DNA of 64,000 nucleotides from Aldersonia sp036524855 (lineage in GTDB: Bacteria; Actinomycetota; Actinomycetes; Mycobacteriales; Mycobacteriaceae): assembly GCA_036524855.1 (NCBI GenBank), contig DATDBL010000247.1, positions 1 to 64,000 on the forward strand, in the 5' to 3' direction. Below, in pieces: positions 8,096 to 19,113 of this stretch (its first letter is position 1; each line of letters begins with the position of its first letter). The notes below the pieces were generated by a model. It searched no databases and was not told the DNA's origin. It saw nothing but the letters and a program-made list of their open reading frames with translations. The translations under genes and the position numbers were made by a program.

Positions 8096-9825
8096 GATGA
8101 TTCAGCGTATGCCGTGCGCCCGACGCTGACGTGTGGTCCCCCCGGGTCGTCGCGCCACGGCAGCTGGTTGCGCGTGAGGAAGATCAGCACCAGACAGGTG
8201 AGGATGGTCGCCACCGACGCCTGCGCGATGGTGATCGGCTGGAACTCGGCGCCGTTGGGCATCAGGATCACGCTGACGATCGAACTCAGCACGATCACGG
8301 TGATACGGAAGAACGGCCGCGTCGCCCAGGCGGCGAGCGGGATGACGGCCCACAGCAGGTACCACGGCTGCACAACGGGGAACAGCAGCACCAAGGCCCC
8401 GAGCGTCACCCCAAGCGCCCCCACCGGATGCAGCCGCCCGGTGAGCGCCGCGACCAGCATGCGCAGGGTGATGAACGCCGCCACCAGCGCCGCGATGGGG
8501 CGCGTCACGCTCAGCACTGCGGTGGTGTGGTCGCCGAGGCCGAGCAGCACCCCGCCGAACCCGGTGATCACGCCGAGCGACGTCGGCAGCGACATCCAAC
8601 TGCGCACCGCGTTCGCGGTGCCGAGGGTGTGGATCCACCCGAAGCCGAGCCCGCTCGCACCGCTGACGACCAGCGTGACCGCGAGCGCGACCGCGGCGAG
8701 CAGGCCCGCCGAAGCGCAGATGCCGCGCCATCCGCCGCCCCACCGACGGGCCAACGCCATCCCGACGAAACCCAGGGCGATCAACGACGGAATCTTGATC
8801 GTCGACGACAGCGCGATCACCGCACAGCCGCCGATCAACAGCGTCAGGTTGCGTCCGCGTATCGGTTCGGCGGACTCGATCGCGGCGAGCGCGACCTCCA
8901 TCCCGGCGAGCATGAGGCCCAGCATCAGGGCCTCGTTGTGCACGCCCGCGACGAGATGCAGCAGCAGCAACGGGTTCGCCGCGCCGAGCCACAGCGCACT
9001 GACCGGGGCGACGCCGCAGCGACGTGCCAGCCGCGGCAGTGCCCACACGATGAGCGCGACCCCGCCGAGCGCCAACAGTCGGTGCAGGAAGATGCCGGCG
9101 ACGATGTTGTCCCCGGTCACCGACGAGATGCCGCGGCCCATCCACAGGAACAGCGGCCCGTACGGGGCAGGGGTGTCACGCCAGATCGTCGGCACCGTCC
9201 GTGTCAGGACGTCATCGACGCCCAGGGCCTGCGCCGGGCCGATCGAGTACGGGTCCATCCCGCGCGCGGTGATCTCGCTCTGCGCCAGATAGGAGTAGAC
9301 GTCGCGGCTGAACATCGGCGGTGCGACCGAGAGCGGAATGATCCACAGCAGCAGCGTCCGGTCGAGCTGCCCGCGGGTCAGCCGGTGCGCGGGGGTGCCG
9401 TCCGGCTTGGTGCCGAGCGCGAACTTGCCGAGCAGCAGCCACGCCAGCACAACCATCACGGTGCCGGTCATGGTGATCGCCAGCGACGACGTCTGCGCGC
9501 GCGCGAACAGCCCGAGCACCCGCACACCTTGCGTCGGGTTCTGCAGCACCGGTTGTGCGCCGGCGCCCAGCGCCCCGATCACCATCAACACGGCACCCGT
9601 CGCCCCGAACCACCGGATGTGGCGGACCTGGATCAGTTCGCGCCGGACGAGGGCGGGCCCCTCGGACTCCGCGCCGTGCAGCGCCGCGACGGTGGTCGCA
9701 CCGGTGGGCGGGGCGTCGACGCCGAGCGCACGACGACCCCACCCGACGAGCCGCCGGCCGGCGGCGCGACTCCGCGCGACGAACGCGCTGCCGGCAGGCG
9801 TGTCGTCGGATGCGGGCGCCGTCAC
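8092..9825 (-). CDS. mptB: Polyprenol-phosphomannose-dependent alpha-(1,6)-mannosyltransferase MptB-like
   Basis: A GT-C family glycosyltransferase of 577 residues and about 13 membrane helices. The first periplasmic loop contains the acidic motif SRDVYSYLAQ, where the Asp is the expected catalytic residue. In Mycobacteriales MptB elongates the alpha-(1,6)-mannan core of lipomannan and lipoarabinomannan at the outer face of the membrane. It corresponds to Rv1459c and keeps its place next to the ABC exporter. The start chosen is the GTG of VTAPASDD; 19 further in-frame codons upstream fall in the divergent promoter region and are rejected. Confidence 0.88.
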   Translation of the reverse strand: MTAPASDDTPAGSAFVARSRAAGRRLVGWGRRALGVDAPPTGATTVAALHGAESEGPALVRRELIQVRHIRWFGATGAVLMVIGALGAGAQPVLQNPTQGVRVLGLFARAQTSSLAITMTGTVMVVLAWLLLGKFALGTKPDGTPAHRLTRGQLDRTLLLWIIPLSVAPPMFSRDVYSYLAQSEITARGMDPYSIGPAQALGVDDVLTRTVPTIWRDTPAPYGPLFLWMGRGISSVTGDNIVAGIFLHRLLALGGVALIVWALPRLARRCGVAPVSALWLGAANPLLLLHLVAGVHNEALMLGLMLAGMEVALAAIESAEPIRGRNLTLLIGGCAVIALSSTIKIPSLIALGFVGMALARRWGGGWRGICASAGLLAAVALAVTLVVSGASGLGFGWIHTLGTANAVRSWMSLPTSLGVITGFGGVLLGLGDHTTAVLSVTRPIAALVAAFITLRMLVAALTGRLHPVGALGVTLGALVLLFPVVQPWYLLWAVIPLAAWATRPFFRITVIVLSSIVSVILMPNGAEFQPITIAQASVATILTCLVLIFLTRNQLPWRDDPGGPHVSVGRTAYAESS

Positions 9826-9876
9826 AGTCCGCAGCCTAAACGGTGGCAGGAACTGCGAACGACACGCGCAAACAAG

Positions 9877-9894
9877 AATCAAGCACGCTTGCTT
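9877..9894. promoter_or_regulatory. Candidate TetR-family operator upstream of the acyl-CoA operon
   Basis: An 18-bp imperfect palindrome, AATCAAGC-AC-GCTTGCTT, with one mismatch between the arms. It lies 30 bp before the first gene of the operon and in the divergent region shared with mptB. TetR-family regulators bind palindromes of about this size, and the operon ends with its own TetR gene. The pairing of regulator and site is inference. Confidence 0.5.
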
Positions 9895-9923
9895 TTTTCT
9901 GGGCCCGATGTGATCCTGGCTGC

Positions 9924-10712
9924 GTGGCCGACCTCACATCGATCCTCGAGGACCTCGCCGCCGAGGGCGCCGACCTCGACCGCCTCGTCGCCGACCTGCC
10001 CGCCGAGCGCTGGGCGACCCCGACGCCCGCCGCCGGCTGGACCGTGGCGCACCAGATCGCCCATCTCGCCTGGACCGACGACGCCGCGTACGCCTCGGCG
10101 ACCGACCCCGCGCGGTTCGCCGTGATCGTGCGCGCCTTGTGGGCGAACCCGACCGGGTTCGTCGACGAGGCCGCCGAGCAGGGCGCGCGGACGCAGGACC
10201 TACTCGTGCGGTGGCGCCGCGGTCGTGGCGACCTTGCGGCCGCGCTGGCCGCCGTCGACCCCGGCCGCAAGCTCGACTGGTTCGGCCCGCCGATGAGCGC
10301 CGCGTCGATGGCCACCGCGCGCGTCATGGAGACGTGGGCGCACGGCCAGGACGTCGCCGACGCCCTCGGTGCGACCCGGACCCCGACCGCGAGGCTGCGG
10401 CACGTCGCGCACATCGGCGTGCGCACCCGCGACTTCGCCTACGGCGTCAACCAGCTGACGCCCCCCGGCGCGGAGTTCCGGGTGGAACTCGGCGGCCCCG
10501 ACGGCGACGTGTGGACCTGGGGGCCCGCCGACGCCGCGCAGCGGCTCACCGGTCCGGCGCTCGACTTCTGTCTGCTCGTCACCCAGCGTCGCCACCGCGA
10601 CGACCTCGCCCTCGTCGCCGAGGGCCCCGACGTCGCGCACTGGCTGACCATCGCCCAGGCGTTCGCCGGCCCGCCCGGAGGAGGGCGCCAATCGGTGGGG
10701 AGCGCGCGATGA
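9924..10712 (+). CDS. DinB/MDMPI-fold protein of the TIGR03084 family
   Basis: A 262-residue protein with the mycothiol-dependent maleylpyruvate-isomerase/DinB fold. Its N-terminal segment PAAGWTVAHQIAHLAWTD supplies the metal-binding His of the four-helix bundle, and METWAHGQDVADAL supplies the second. Family members next to acyl-CoA genes are uncharacterised, and some may use mycothiol. The start is a GTG (VADLTSILEDL), since upstream codons run through the divergent promoter. It is the first gene of an eight-gene operon, and its stop overlaps the next start by 4 nt. Confidence 0.8.
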   Translation: MADLTSILEDLAAEGADLDRLVADLPAERWATPTPAAGWTVAHQIAHLAWTDDAAYASATDPARFAVIVRALWANPTGFVDEAAEQGARTQDLLVRWRRGRGDLAAALAAVDPGRKLDWFGPPMSAASMATARVMETWAHGQDVADALGATRTPTARLRHVAHIGVRTRDFAYGVNQLTPPGAEFRVELGGPDGDVWTWGPADAAQRLTGPALDFCLLVTQRRHRDDLALVAEGPDVAHWLTIAQAFAGPPGGGRQSVGSAR

Positions 10713-12394
10713 TCCGGATCGGAAACTGCTCGGGCTTCTACGGCGACCGGTTCGACGCGATGCGCGAGATGCTCACCGGCGGCGAACTCGACGTGCTCAC
10801 CGGCGACTACCTCGCCGAGCTGACCATGCTCATCCTGGGCCGCGACCGGATGAAGGACCCCACCCTCGGCTACGCCAAGACATTCCTGCGCCAGGCGCAG
10901 GAATGCCTCGGGCTCGCGCTCGAACGTGGCGTCAAGATCGTCGTCAACGCCGGCGGACTCGACCCGGCGGGCCTGGCAGGCAAGCTCCGTGCCCTCGCCG
11001 ACCAGCAAGGGGTGCGGGCGCGGATCGCGCACGTCGAGGGCGACGACCTCGTCTCGCGCGCAACCGAACTCGGCCTCGGGACGCCGCTCACCGCGAACGC
11101 ATACTTCGGTGCCTGGGGCATCGTCGAGTGCCTCGACGGCGGCGCCGACGTCGTCGTCACCGGACGGGTCACCGACGCCGCCCTGGTGGTCGCGCCTGCC
11201 GCCGCGCACTACGGATGGGCGCGCGACGACTACGACGCGCTCGCCGGCGCGGTTGTGGCCGGTCACATCGTCGAGTGCGGTACCCAGGCCACCGGAGGCA
11301 ATTTCCCGCGCTTCACCGAGATCGCCGACCTGCGCCGGCCCGGCTTCCCGATCGCGGAGGTCGCGGCGGACGGCACGAGCGTCATCACCAAGCACCCCGG
11401 CACGGGCGGTGTCGTCAACGTGGACACCGTTGCGGCGCAACTGATGTACGAGATCCAGGGCGCGCGATACGGCGGTCCGGACGTGACCACGCGGCTCGAC
11501 ACGATCGAACTCGCGCAAGATGCGCCGGACCGCGTGCGGGTCAGCGGAGTCCGCGGCGAGGCGCCGCCACCCGAGTTGAAGGTGTCGCTCACCACGCTCG
11601 GCGGGTTCCGCAACGAAATGGAGTTCGTGTTGACCGGGCTCGACATCGACGCCAAGGCGGACCTCGCCCGCCGCCAACTCGAATCCTGGCTGCCGGTGCG
11701 ACCGGCCGAACTCGAATGGACGCTGGTGCGCCTGGATCGGCCCGACGCCGAGACCGAGGAACAGGCCAGCGCCCTGCTGCGCTGCGTCGTGCGGGACGCG
11801 GACCCGAGCAAGGTCGGCCGCGCGTTCGCCAACATCGCCGTCGAGCTCGCCCTCGCCAGCTATCCGGGTTGCCACTTCACGACGATGCCCGGCAACGGAT
11901 CGCCCTATGGCGTGTACACCCCGGCGTTCGTCGACGCGAAACTCGTCCCGCAGACCGCCGTGCTGCCCGACGGGAGCCGACGCGAGATCCCCCCGCCGGA
12001 CGACACGCTGCCGCTCGGCCCGGTCACCGAACCCCCCTTCCCCGAACCGCTTTCGGCAAGTCCGACCACCCGCGCGCCGCTCGGCACGGTCGCCCTCGCG
12101 CGCAGCGGCGACAAGGGCGGCGACGCGAACATCGGCGTCTGGGTGCGCACCGACGAGCAGTGGCGCTGGCTGGCGCACACCCTCACCGTCGACCTCGTTC
12201 GGGAACTGTTGCCCGAGACGAAGGACCTACCGATCACCCGGCACGTGCTGCCCAACCTGCGGGCCCTCAACTTCGTCATCGAGGGACTGCTCGGCGCCGG
12301 GGTGGCGTATCAGGCGCGGTTCGATCCGCAGGCCAAGGGGCTCGCGGAATGGTTGCGCTCGCGGCACGTCGACGTTCCCCAGGTGTGGTCGTGA
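10709..12394 (+). CDS. AtuA-like protein (DUF1446 plus AtuA-like C-terminal domain)
   Basis: A 561-residue protein. The N-terminal DUF1446 region begins IRIGNCSGFYGDR and contains DYLAELTM and NAGGLDP. The C-terminal ferredoxin-fold-like domain starts at TVALARSGDKGGDANIGVWV. AtuA is required for acyclic terpene (citronellol/geraniol) utilisation in Pseudomonas, but its biochemical step is unknown. Here it is coupled to acyl-CoA dehydrogenase and biotin carboxylase genes, the same functional company as in atu and liu clusters. The actual substrate in this organism is not shown by the sequence. Confidence 0.87.
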   Translation: MIRIGNCSGFYGDRFDAMREMLTGGELDVLTGDYLAELTMLILGRDRMKDPTLGYAKTFLRQAQECLGLALERGVKIVVNAGGLDPAGLAGKLRALADQQGVRARIAHVEGDDLVSRATELGLGTPLTANAYFGAWGIVECLDGGADVVVTGRVTDAALVVAPAAAHYGWARDDYDALAGAVVAGHIVECGTQATGGNFPRFTEIADLRRPGFPIAEVAADGTSVITKHPGTGGVVNVDTVAAQLMYEIQGARYGGPDVTTRLDTIELAQDAPDRVRVSGVRGEAPPPELKVSLTTLGGFRNEMEFVLTGLDIDAKADLARRQLESWLPVRPAELEWTLVRLDRPDAETEEQASALLRCVVRDADPSKVGRAFANIAVELALASYPGCHFTTMPGNGSPYGVYTPAFVDAKLVPQTAVLPDGSRREIPPPDDTLPLGPVTEPPFPEPLSASPTTRAPLGTVALARSGDKGGDANIGVWVRTDEQWRWLAHTLTVDLVRELLPETKDLPITRHVLPNLRALNFVIEGLLGAGVAYQARFDPQAKGLAEWLRSRHVDVPQVWS

Positions 12395-13535
12395 ATCCCT
12401 GGCACACCCCCGAACGGGAGCAGTTGCGCGCCACCGTCCGCGGTTTCGTGCAGCGCGAAGTGCTGCCCGACCTCGACGGCTGGGAGCGCAGCGGGGAACT
12501 TCCGCGCGAACTGCACAAGAAGGCCGCCGAACTGGGGTTGCTCGGGATCCAGTTTCCCGAGGCCGTCGGCGGGGCGGGTGGCGACGGCATCGACGCCGCG
12601 ATCGTCTGCGAGGAGATGCACCGCGCGGGAGCATCCGGTGGGCTGTTCGCGTCCCTGTTCACCTGCGGCATCGCGGTCCCGCACCTGATCCGCGCGGGCG
12701 AATCCCCGCAAATCGAGCGCTGGGTGAAGCCCACGCTGGCAGGCGAATTGATCGGTTCGCTCGCAATCACCGAGCCCGGCGGCGGCTCCGACGTCGGGCA
12801 CCTGCGCACCAGCGCCCGCCGCGACGGCGACCACTACGTCGTCGACGGCGCCAAGACGTTCATCACCTCCGGTTGTCGGGCCGACTTCGTGGTCACCGCG
12901 GTCCGTACCGGCGGCCCCGGCGCGCGCGGGGTGTCGCTGCTCGTGATCGAAAAGGGGACAGAAGGTTTCACCGTCAGCCGCAAGCTGGAGAAGATGGGCT
13001 GGCTGGCGTCCGACACGGCGGAGCTGAGCTTCGACGCCGTGCGGGTGCCCGTGGAGAACCTCGTCGGCGCCGAGAACAGCGGTTTCGCGCAGATCGCGAC
13101 CGCGTTCGTCAGCGAACGCGCCGGCATCGCCACTCAGGCGCACGCGAGTGCGCAACGCTGCCTCGACCTCACCGTGCAGTGGTGCCGCGATCGGGAGACG
13201 TTCGGCCGCCCGTTGATCAGCCGCCAGAGCGTACAGACCACGCTCACGGAGATGGCGCGGCGCATCGACGTCGCCCGAGTCTACACCCGCAGCGTCATCG
13301 AACGCGCGGTCGCCGGCGAGCAGGATCTCATCGCCGAGGTGTGCTTCGCCAAGAACACCGCCGTCGAGGCGGGGGAGTGGGTGGCGCATCAGGCGGTCCA
13401 ACTGTTCGGCGGACTCGGCTACATGCGCGAGTCCGAGGTGGAGCGCCAGTACCGCGACATGCGCATCCTCGGCATCGGCGGCGGCACCACGGAGATCCTC
13501 ACCGCGCTCGCGGCGAAACGATTGGGGTACCAGGC

Positions 13536-13539
<4 letters not shown>
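12391..13539 (+). CDS. Acyl-CoA dehydrogenase
   Basis: A 382-residue FAD enzyme that introduces the alpha-beta double bond into an acyl-CoA. Seen are SLAITEPGGGSDVGHL (the FAD/substrate loop), KTFITSGCRADF, the arginine-containing RETFGRPLISRQSVQ and the C-terminal QLFGGLGYMRESEVERQYRD. The start is a GTG overlapping the previous stop (GTGA). Probable substrate class is a branched or terpenoid acyl-CoA, by analogy with atuD/citronellyl-CoA dehydrogenases in similar operons. A second, divergent dehydrogenase gene sits at the far end of the operon. Confidence 0.92.
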
Positions 13540-15134
<1,595 letters not shown>

Positions 15135-15146
15135 GCATGCAGTGAA

Positions 15147-15200
15147 ATCTCCCGTCGCTTCGCTCGCCTCGGTGTCATCTCCCGTCGCTTCGCTCGCCCC
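15147..15200. repeat. Two-copy 30-bp tandem repeat between carboxylase genes
   Basis: The unit starting ATCTCCCGTCGCTTCGCTCG occurs at 15147 and again at 15177. It fills the only sizeable gap in an otherwise overlapping operon. It is in frame with the alpha subunit: a GTG at 15142 would translate it as a repeated SPVASLA peptide. The downstream ATG is preferred. Confidence 0.8.
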
Positions 15201-15201
15201 A

Positions 15202-17166
15202 ATGACAGTACTGGTCGCCAACCGCGGCGAGATCGCCCGCCGGGTCTTCGCCACCTGCCGCCGCCTCGGGATCGGCACGGTCGCGGTGTATTCCGACGCC
15301 GACGCAGACGCGCCGCACGTCCGGGAGGCCGACGCCGCGGTGCGCCTGCCCGGCAACACCCCCACCGAGACCTACCTGCGCGGTGACCTGGTGATCGCCG
15401 CCGCCCGTTCCGCCGGCGCCGACGCGATCCACCCCGGTTATGGATTCCTCTCGGAGAACGCCGAGTTCGCGCGCGGCGTGCTCGCCGCCGGGTTGATCTG
15501 GATCGGGCCACCCGCGGCGGCGATCGAATCCATGGGCTCGAAGGTCGAGTCGAAGAAACTGATGGATGCCGCGGGGGTCCCCGTGCTCGCCGAGTTGGAC
15601 CCCGATCTCGTGTGCGAGGCGGATCTGCCGGTGCTGATCAAGGCGTCGGCGGGTGGCGGCGGGCGCGGCATGCGGGTGGTGCGCACCCTCAACGAGTTGC
15701 CGGACCAACTCGCCGCCGCGCGGCGCGAGGCGAAGTCCGCATTCGGCGACCCGACCGTGTTTTGCGAGCGATACCTCGAGACCGGCCGCCACATCGAGGT
15801 GCAGATCATGGCCGATCGGCACGGCACTGTGTGGGCGGTGGGCGAGCGGGAGTGCTCGATCCAGCGCCGACACCAGAAGGTCGTCGAGGAGGCGCCCTCG
15901 CCCCTGGTGGAGCGCGTGGACGGGATGCGAGAGCGGCTGTTCGACGCTGCGGTCCGGGCGGGGCAGGCGGTGGGCTACGAGGGCGCGGGTACCGTCGAGT
16001 TTCTCGCCGCCGGCGGTGACTTCTTCTTCCTGGAGATGAACACCCGACTGCAGGTCGAGCACCCCGTCACCGAACTCACCACCGGTGTCGACCTGGTCGC
16101 GCTGCAACTACGGGTCGCCGCCGGGCGGCCGCTACCGCCGGATCCGCCCGCGCGCCGCGGCCACGCGATCGAGGTCCGCCTCTACGCCGAGGACCCAGCG
16201 CACGACTGGCAGCCGCAGAGCGGCACCCTGCACCGGTTCGAGGTCCCCGGGGTGATCGCGGAGTTCGCGAATCCCACGACGGCCGGCATCCGTCTCGACA
16301 GCGGCGTCGTCGACGGCAGCGTGATCGGCGTGCACTACGACCCGATGCTGGCCAAGGTCATCGGATACGCCGAGGACCGCGGCACCGCTGCGCACATGCT
16401 CGCGACGACGTTGCAGCGCAGCCGGATCCACGGCGTCACCACCAACCGCGACCTTCTGGTACGCGCCCTGCGGCACCCGGCGTTCCTTGCGGGCGACACC
16501 GACACCGCGTTCTTCGCCACCCACGACCTCGGCGTTCTGTCCGCGCCGTTGGCGGAACCCGAAACGGTCGAACTGGCCGCGGTTGCGGCGGCACTCGCGG
16601 AGGCCGCCGCCAACCGCGCGGCGACCCCCGTGGCGCGCGGCGTGCCCGGTGGCTGGCGCAACGTCGGCGGGGACCCGCAGCGCAAGTCGTATCTCGACGC
16701 CGCCGGCATCGCGCACGAGGTCCGGTACCGGCGTACCAGGTCCGGCATCGCGGTAGACACGGACCACCCGGTCACCGTGGAGGATGCGGCACCGGAGGTG
16801 GTGGTCCTCGAACGCGACGGCGTGGCACGGCGGTTCGACGTCGCGCGCTACGGCACACTGGTCTGCGTGGACTCGGCGCTGGGTCCGGTCGCGTTGACCC
16901 GCAAGCCGCGGTTCGTCGACCCCGCCGACCAGGTCGCAAGCGGGTCGTTGCTGGCGCCCATGCCGGGCACCGTGATTCGCGTCGCGGCTCGGGTGGGTGA
17001 ACGCGTCGGTGTGGGTGATCCGTTGCTGTGGTTGGAGGCGATGAAAATGGAACACACGATCACCGCCGTCGCCGACGGCGTGGTCACCGAGTTGAACGTC
17101 GAGGTCGGCCATCAAGTCGCGGTCGGCACAGTCCTGGCCGTGATCGAATCCGGGGAGGATCAATGA
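15202..17166 (+). CDS. Acyl-CoA carboxylase alpha subunit (biotin carboxylase plus BCCP)
   Basis: A 654-residue fusion of biotin carboxylase (residues 1-445; LVANRGEIARRV, ATP-grasp loop KASAGGGGRGMRVV, active-site EMNTRLQVEHPVTE) and a C-terminal biotinyl domain with the biotinylation motif EAMKMEHT at about residue 615. With the beta subunit it forms an MCC/GCC-type carboxylase. The ATG at 15202 gives MTVLVANRGEIA, the usual N-terminus; a GTG at 15142 would add a repeat-encoded 20-residue leader. The start of the next gene overlaps its stop by 4 nt. Confidence 0.93.
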   Translation: MTVLVANRGEIARRVFATCRRLGIGTVAVYSDADADAPHVREADAAVRLPGNTPTETYLRGDLVIAAARSAGADAIHPGYGFLSENAEFARGVLAAGLIWIGPPAAAIESMGSKVESKKLMDAAGVPVLAELDPDLVCEADLPVLIKASAGGGGRGMRVVRTLNELPDQLAAARREAKSAFGDPTVFCERYLETGRHIEVQIMADRHGTVWAVGERECSIQRRHQKVVEEAPSPLVERVDGMRERLFDAAVRAGQAVGYEGAGTVEFLAAGGDFFFLEMNTRLQVEHPVTELTTGVDLVALQLRVAAGRPLPPDPPARRGHAIEVRLYAEDPAHDWQPQSGTLHRFEVPGVIAEFANPTTAGIRLDSGVVDGSVIGVHYDPMLAKVIGYAEDRGTAAHMLATTLQRSRIHGVTTNRDLLVRALRHPAFLAGDTDTAFFATHDLGVLSAPLAEPETVELAAVAAALAEAAANRAATPVARGVPGGWRNVGGDPQRKSYLDAAGIAHEVRYRRTRSGIAVDTDHPVTVEDAAPEVVVLERDGVARRFDVARYGTLVCVDSALGPVALTRKPRFVDPADQVASGSLLAPMPGTVIRVAARVGERVGVGDPLLWLEAMKMEHTITAVADGVVTELNVEVGHQVAVGTVLAVIESGEDQ

Positions 17167-18323
17167 GCGTCATCGAAACTCAGGAACAGGAGCAACTGCG
17201 GGCCGCGGTCGCGAAACTTGCGCAGAAGTACGGCTACCGCGACTACGTGCTGCCCAAGGCGCGCCGCGGCGAACCGCTCACCGAACTATGGGACGAGGCA
17301 GGCAAACTCGGCTTCCTGGGGGTGAACTTGCCGGAGGAGTACGGCGGCGGGGGAGCGGGGATCTACGAACTCGCGCTGGTGCAGGAGGAGATGGCCGCCG
17401 CCGGCGCAGGCCTGCTGCTGGTCGTGGTCTCGCCGGCGATCTGCGGCACGATCATCGCCAAGTTCGGCACCGACGAGCAGAAGCAAAATTGGCTGCCGCG
17501 CCTGGCCGACGGGTCGGCAAAGATGGCCTTCGGCATCACCGAACCCGACGCCGGGTCGAACTCGCACCAGATCACCACGACCGCCCGCCGCGACGGCGAC
17601 TCCTGGATCCTCAACGGCCGTAAGGTCTTCATTTCTGGTGTCGACCAGGCCGATGCCGTGCTCATCGTCGTGCGCACCTCCGATCCCGACGGAGGCAACC
17701 TGCGGCCGGCGCTGTTCATCGTCCCCACCGACGCGGAGAACTTCGTCGCGCAGCCGATGGAGATGGACATCGTCGAACCCGACCATCAGTTCACGCTGTT
17801 CTTCGACGACGTGCGCCTGCCCGCCGACGCGCTGGTCGGCCAGGAAGAGGCCGCGCTCGCGCAACTGTTCGCCGGGCTCAACCCGGAACGGATCCTCGGC
17901 GCGGCGATGTCGGTCGGGATGGGCCGCTACGCGCTCGACCGGGCCGTCGAGTACGCCAACCAGCGCACGGTGTGGAAGACGACGATCGGTGCGCACCAAG
18001 GCATTGCGCATCCATTGGCGCAGATCAAGATCGAACTCGAGCTCGCCAGGCTGATGATGCAGAAGGCGGCGGTGCTCTACGACACCGGCGACGACGTCGG
18101 CGCCGCGGAGGCGGCGAATATGGCGAAATACGCTGCGGCCGAGGTGAGCGTCAAGGCGCTCGACCAGGCGATCCAGACCCACGGCGGGGCAGGCTTCACA
18201 GCCGAGTACGGCCTGGCGTCGATGCTGGCGGCCGCCCGGATCGCGCGTGTCGCCCCGGTCAGCCGCGAGATGATCCTCAACTTCGTGGCACAGCACTCGC
18301 TCGGCCTGCCTAAGTCGTACTGA
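17163..18323 (+). CDS. Acyl-CoA dehydrogenase, second copy in the operon
   Basis: A 386-residue acyl-CoA dehydrogenase only distantly like the one at 12391. Recognisable parts are LPEEYGGGGAGIYELALVQEEM, MAFGITEPDAGSNSHQ, RKVFISGVDQADAVLIV, the QTHGGAGFTAEYGLASM loop and a terminal SREMILNFVAQHSLGLPKSY. The position normally held by the catalytic glutamate cannot be assigned with certainty by eye. The ATGA overlap with the carboxylase alpha gene shows co-translation. Two dehydrogenases in one operon suggest two oxidation steps on one substrate or two chain lengths. Confidence 0.92.
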   Translation: MSVIETQEQEQLRAAVAKLAQKYGYRDYVLPKARRGEPLTELWDEAGKLGFLGVNLPEEYGGGGAGIYELALVQEEMAAAGAGLLLVVVSPAICGTIIAKFGTDEQKQNWLPRLADGSAKMAFGITEPDAGSNSHQITTTARRDGDSWILNGRKVFISGVDQADAVLIVVRTSDPDGGNLRPALFIVPTDAENFVAQPMEMDIVEPDHQFTLFFDDVRLPADALVGQEEAALAQLFAGLNPERILGAAMSVGMGRYALDRAVEYANQRTVWKTTIGAHQGIAHPLAQIKIELELARLMMQKAAVLYDTGDDVGAAEAANMAKYAAAEVSVKALDQAIQTHGGAGFTAEYGLASMLAAARIARVAPVSREMILNFVAQHSLGLPKSY

Positions 18324-18324
18324 T

Positions 18325-19113
18325 ATGGCCGACACCGAGACTCACATCGAGCACTGCGTGGGCTACGAGGTCGTCCACGGTTTCGCGACCCTCACCCTCG
18401 ACTCTCCGCACAACCGCAACGCGATCTCGTCGCGGTTGCTCGCAGAGTTGACCGAGGGGCTGCGCGCCGCCGCGACCGACGCCGACGTGCGCGCCGTCGT
18501 GCTGACCCACACCGGCGGCACGTTCTGCGCGGGCGCGGATCTCAGCGAGGCCGCCGATCAGGACCCGGCGGTCGCGGCGGACCGGCGCACCCGGGCGATG
18601 ATCGACCTGCTGCGCGGCATCGTGGAGCTCCCGAAACCGGTGATCGCGGCGGTGGACGGGCACGTCCGCGCTGGCGGGATGGGCATCCTCGCCGCCTGCG
18701 ACATCGCGGTCGCCGGGCCCGCGAGCACCTTCGCTCTGACCGAGGTCCGGATCGGGGTGGCGCCGTTCATGATCTCGCTGACGCTGCTGCCGCGGCTGGC
18801 CGCCCGGGCCGCGAGCCGCTACTACCTGACCGGTGAGAAGTTCGACGCGTCCACCGCCGCAGAGATCGGGCTGATCACGATCGCCGCCGACGACGTCACG
18901 GCCACGGTGGTCGACCTGTGTGCGCAGTTGGGCAAGGCGTCGCCGCAGGGTCTGACCGAGGCCAAGCGACTCACCAACGCGGCGCTCGTCGCCGAATTCG
19001 ATTCCTCCGCAGACGAACTGGCCCATCGGTCGGCTCGGTTCTTCGGCACCCCGGACGCGATCGAGGGCATCACCGCGTTCCTGCAGAAACGCCCACCCCG
19101 GTGGGAGCTGTGA
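18325..19113 (+). CDS. Enoyl-CoA hydratase/isomerase family protein
   Basis: A 262-residue crotonase-fold protein with the oxyanion-hole segments THTGGTFCAGADLSEA and VDGHVRAGGMGILAACDIAV. In MCC/GCC pathways this position is filled by the hydratase that acts on the carboxylated glutaconyl-CoA product, and that is the likely role. One nucleotide separates it from the preceding stop. The gene ends in a GTGA overlap with the TetR gene. Confidence 0.9.
   Translation: MADTETHIEHCVGYEVVHGFATLTLDSPHNRNAISSRLLAELTEGLRAAATDADVRAVVLTHTGGTFCAGADLSEAADQDPAVAADRRTRAMIDLLRGIVELPKPVIAAVDGHVRAGGMGILAACDIAVAGPASTFALTEVRIGVAPFMISLTLLPRLAARAASRYYLTGEKFDASTAAEIGLITIAADDVTATVVDLCAQLGKASPQGLTEAKRLTNAALVAEFDSSADELAHRSARFFGTPDAIEGITAFLQKRPPRWEL

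Noticed and set aside
8131..10125. A long plus-strand frame over mptB
   Set aside because: Antisense shadow. MptB on the minus strand has clear membrane helices and the conserved acidic motif.
15142..15201. GTG start for the carboxylase alpha subunit
   Set aside because: It would add a repeat-encoded leader not seen in biotin carboxylases. The ATG at 15202 gives the standard N-terminus. Kept as an alternative only.
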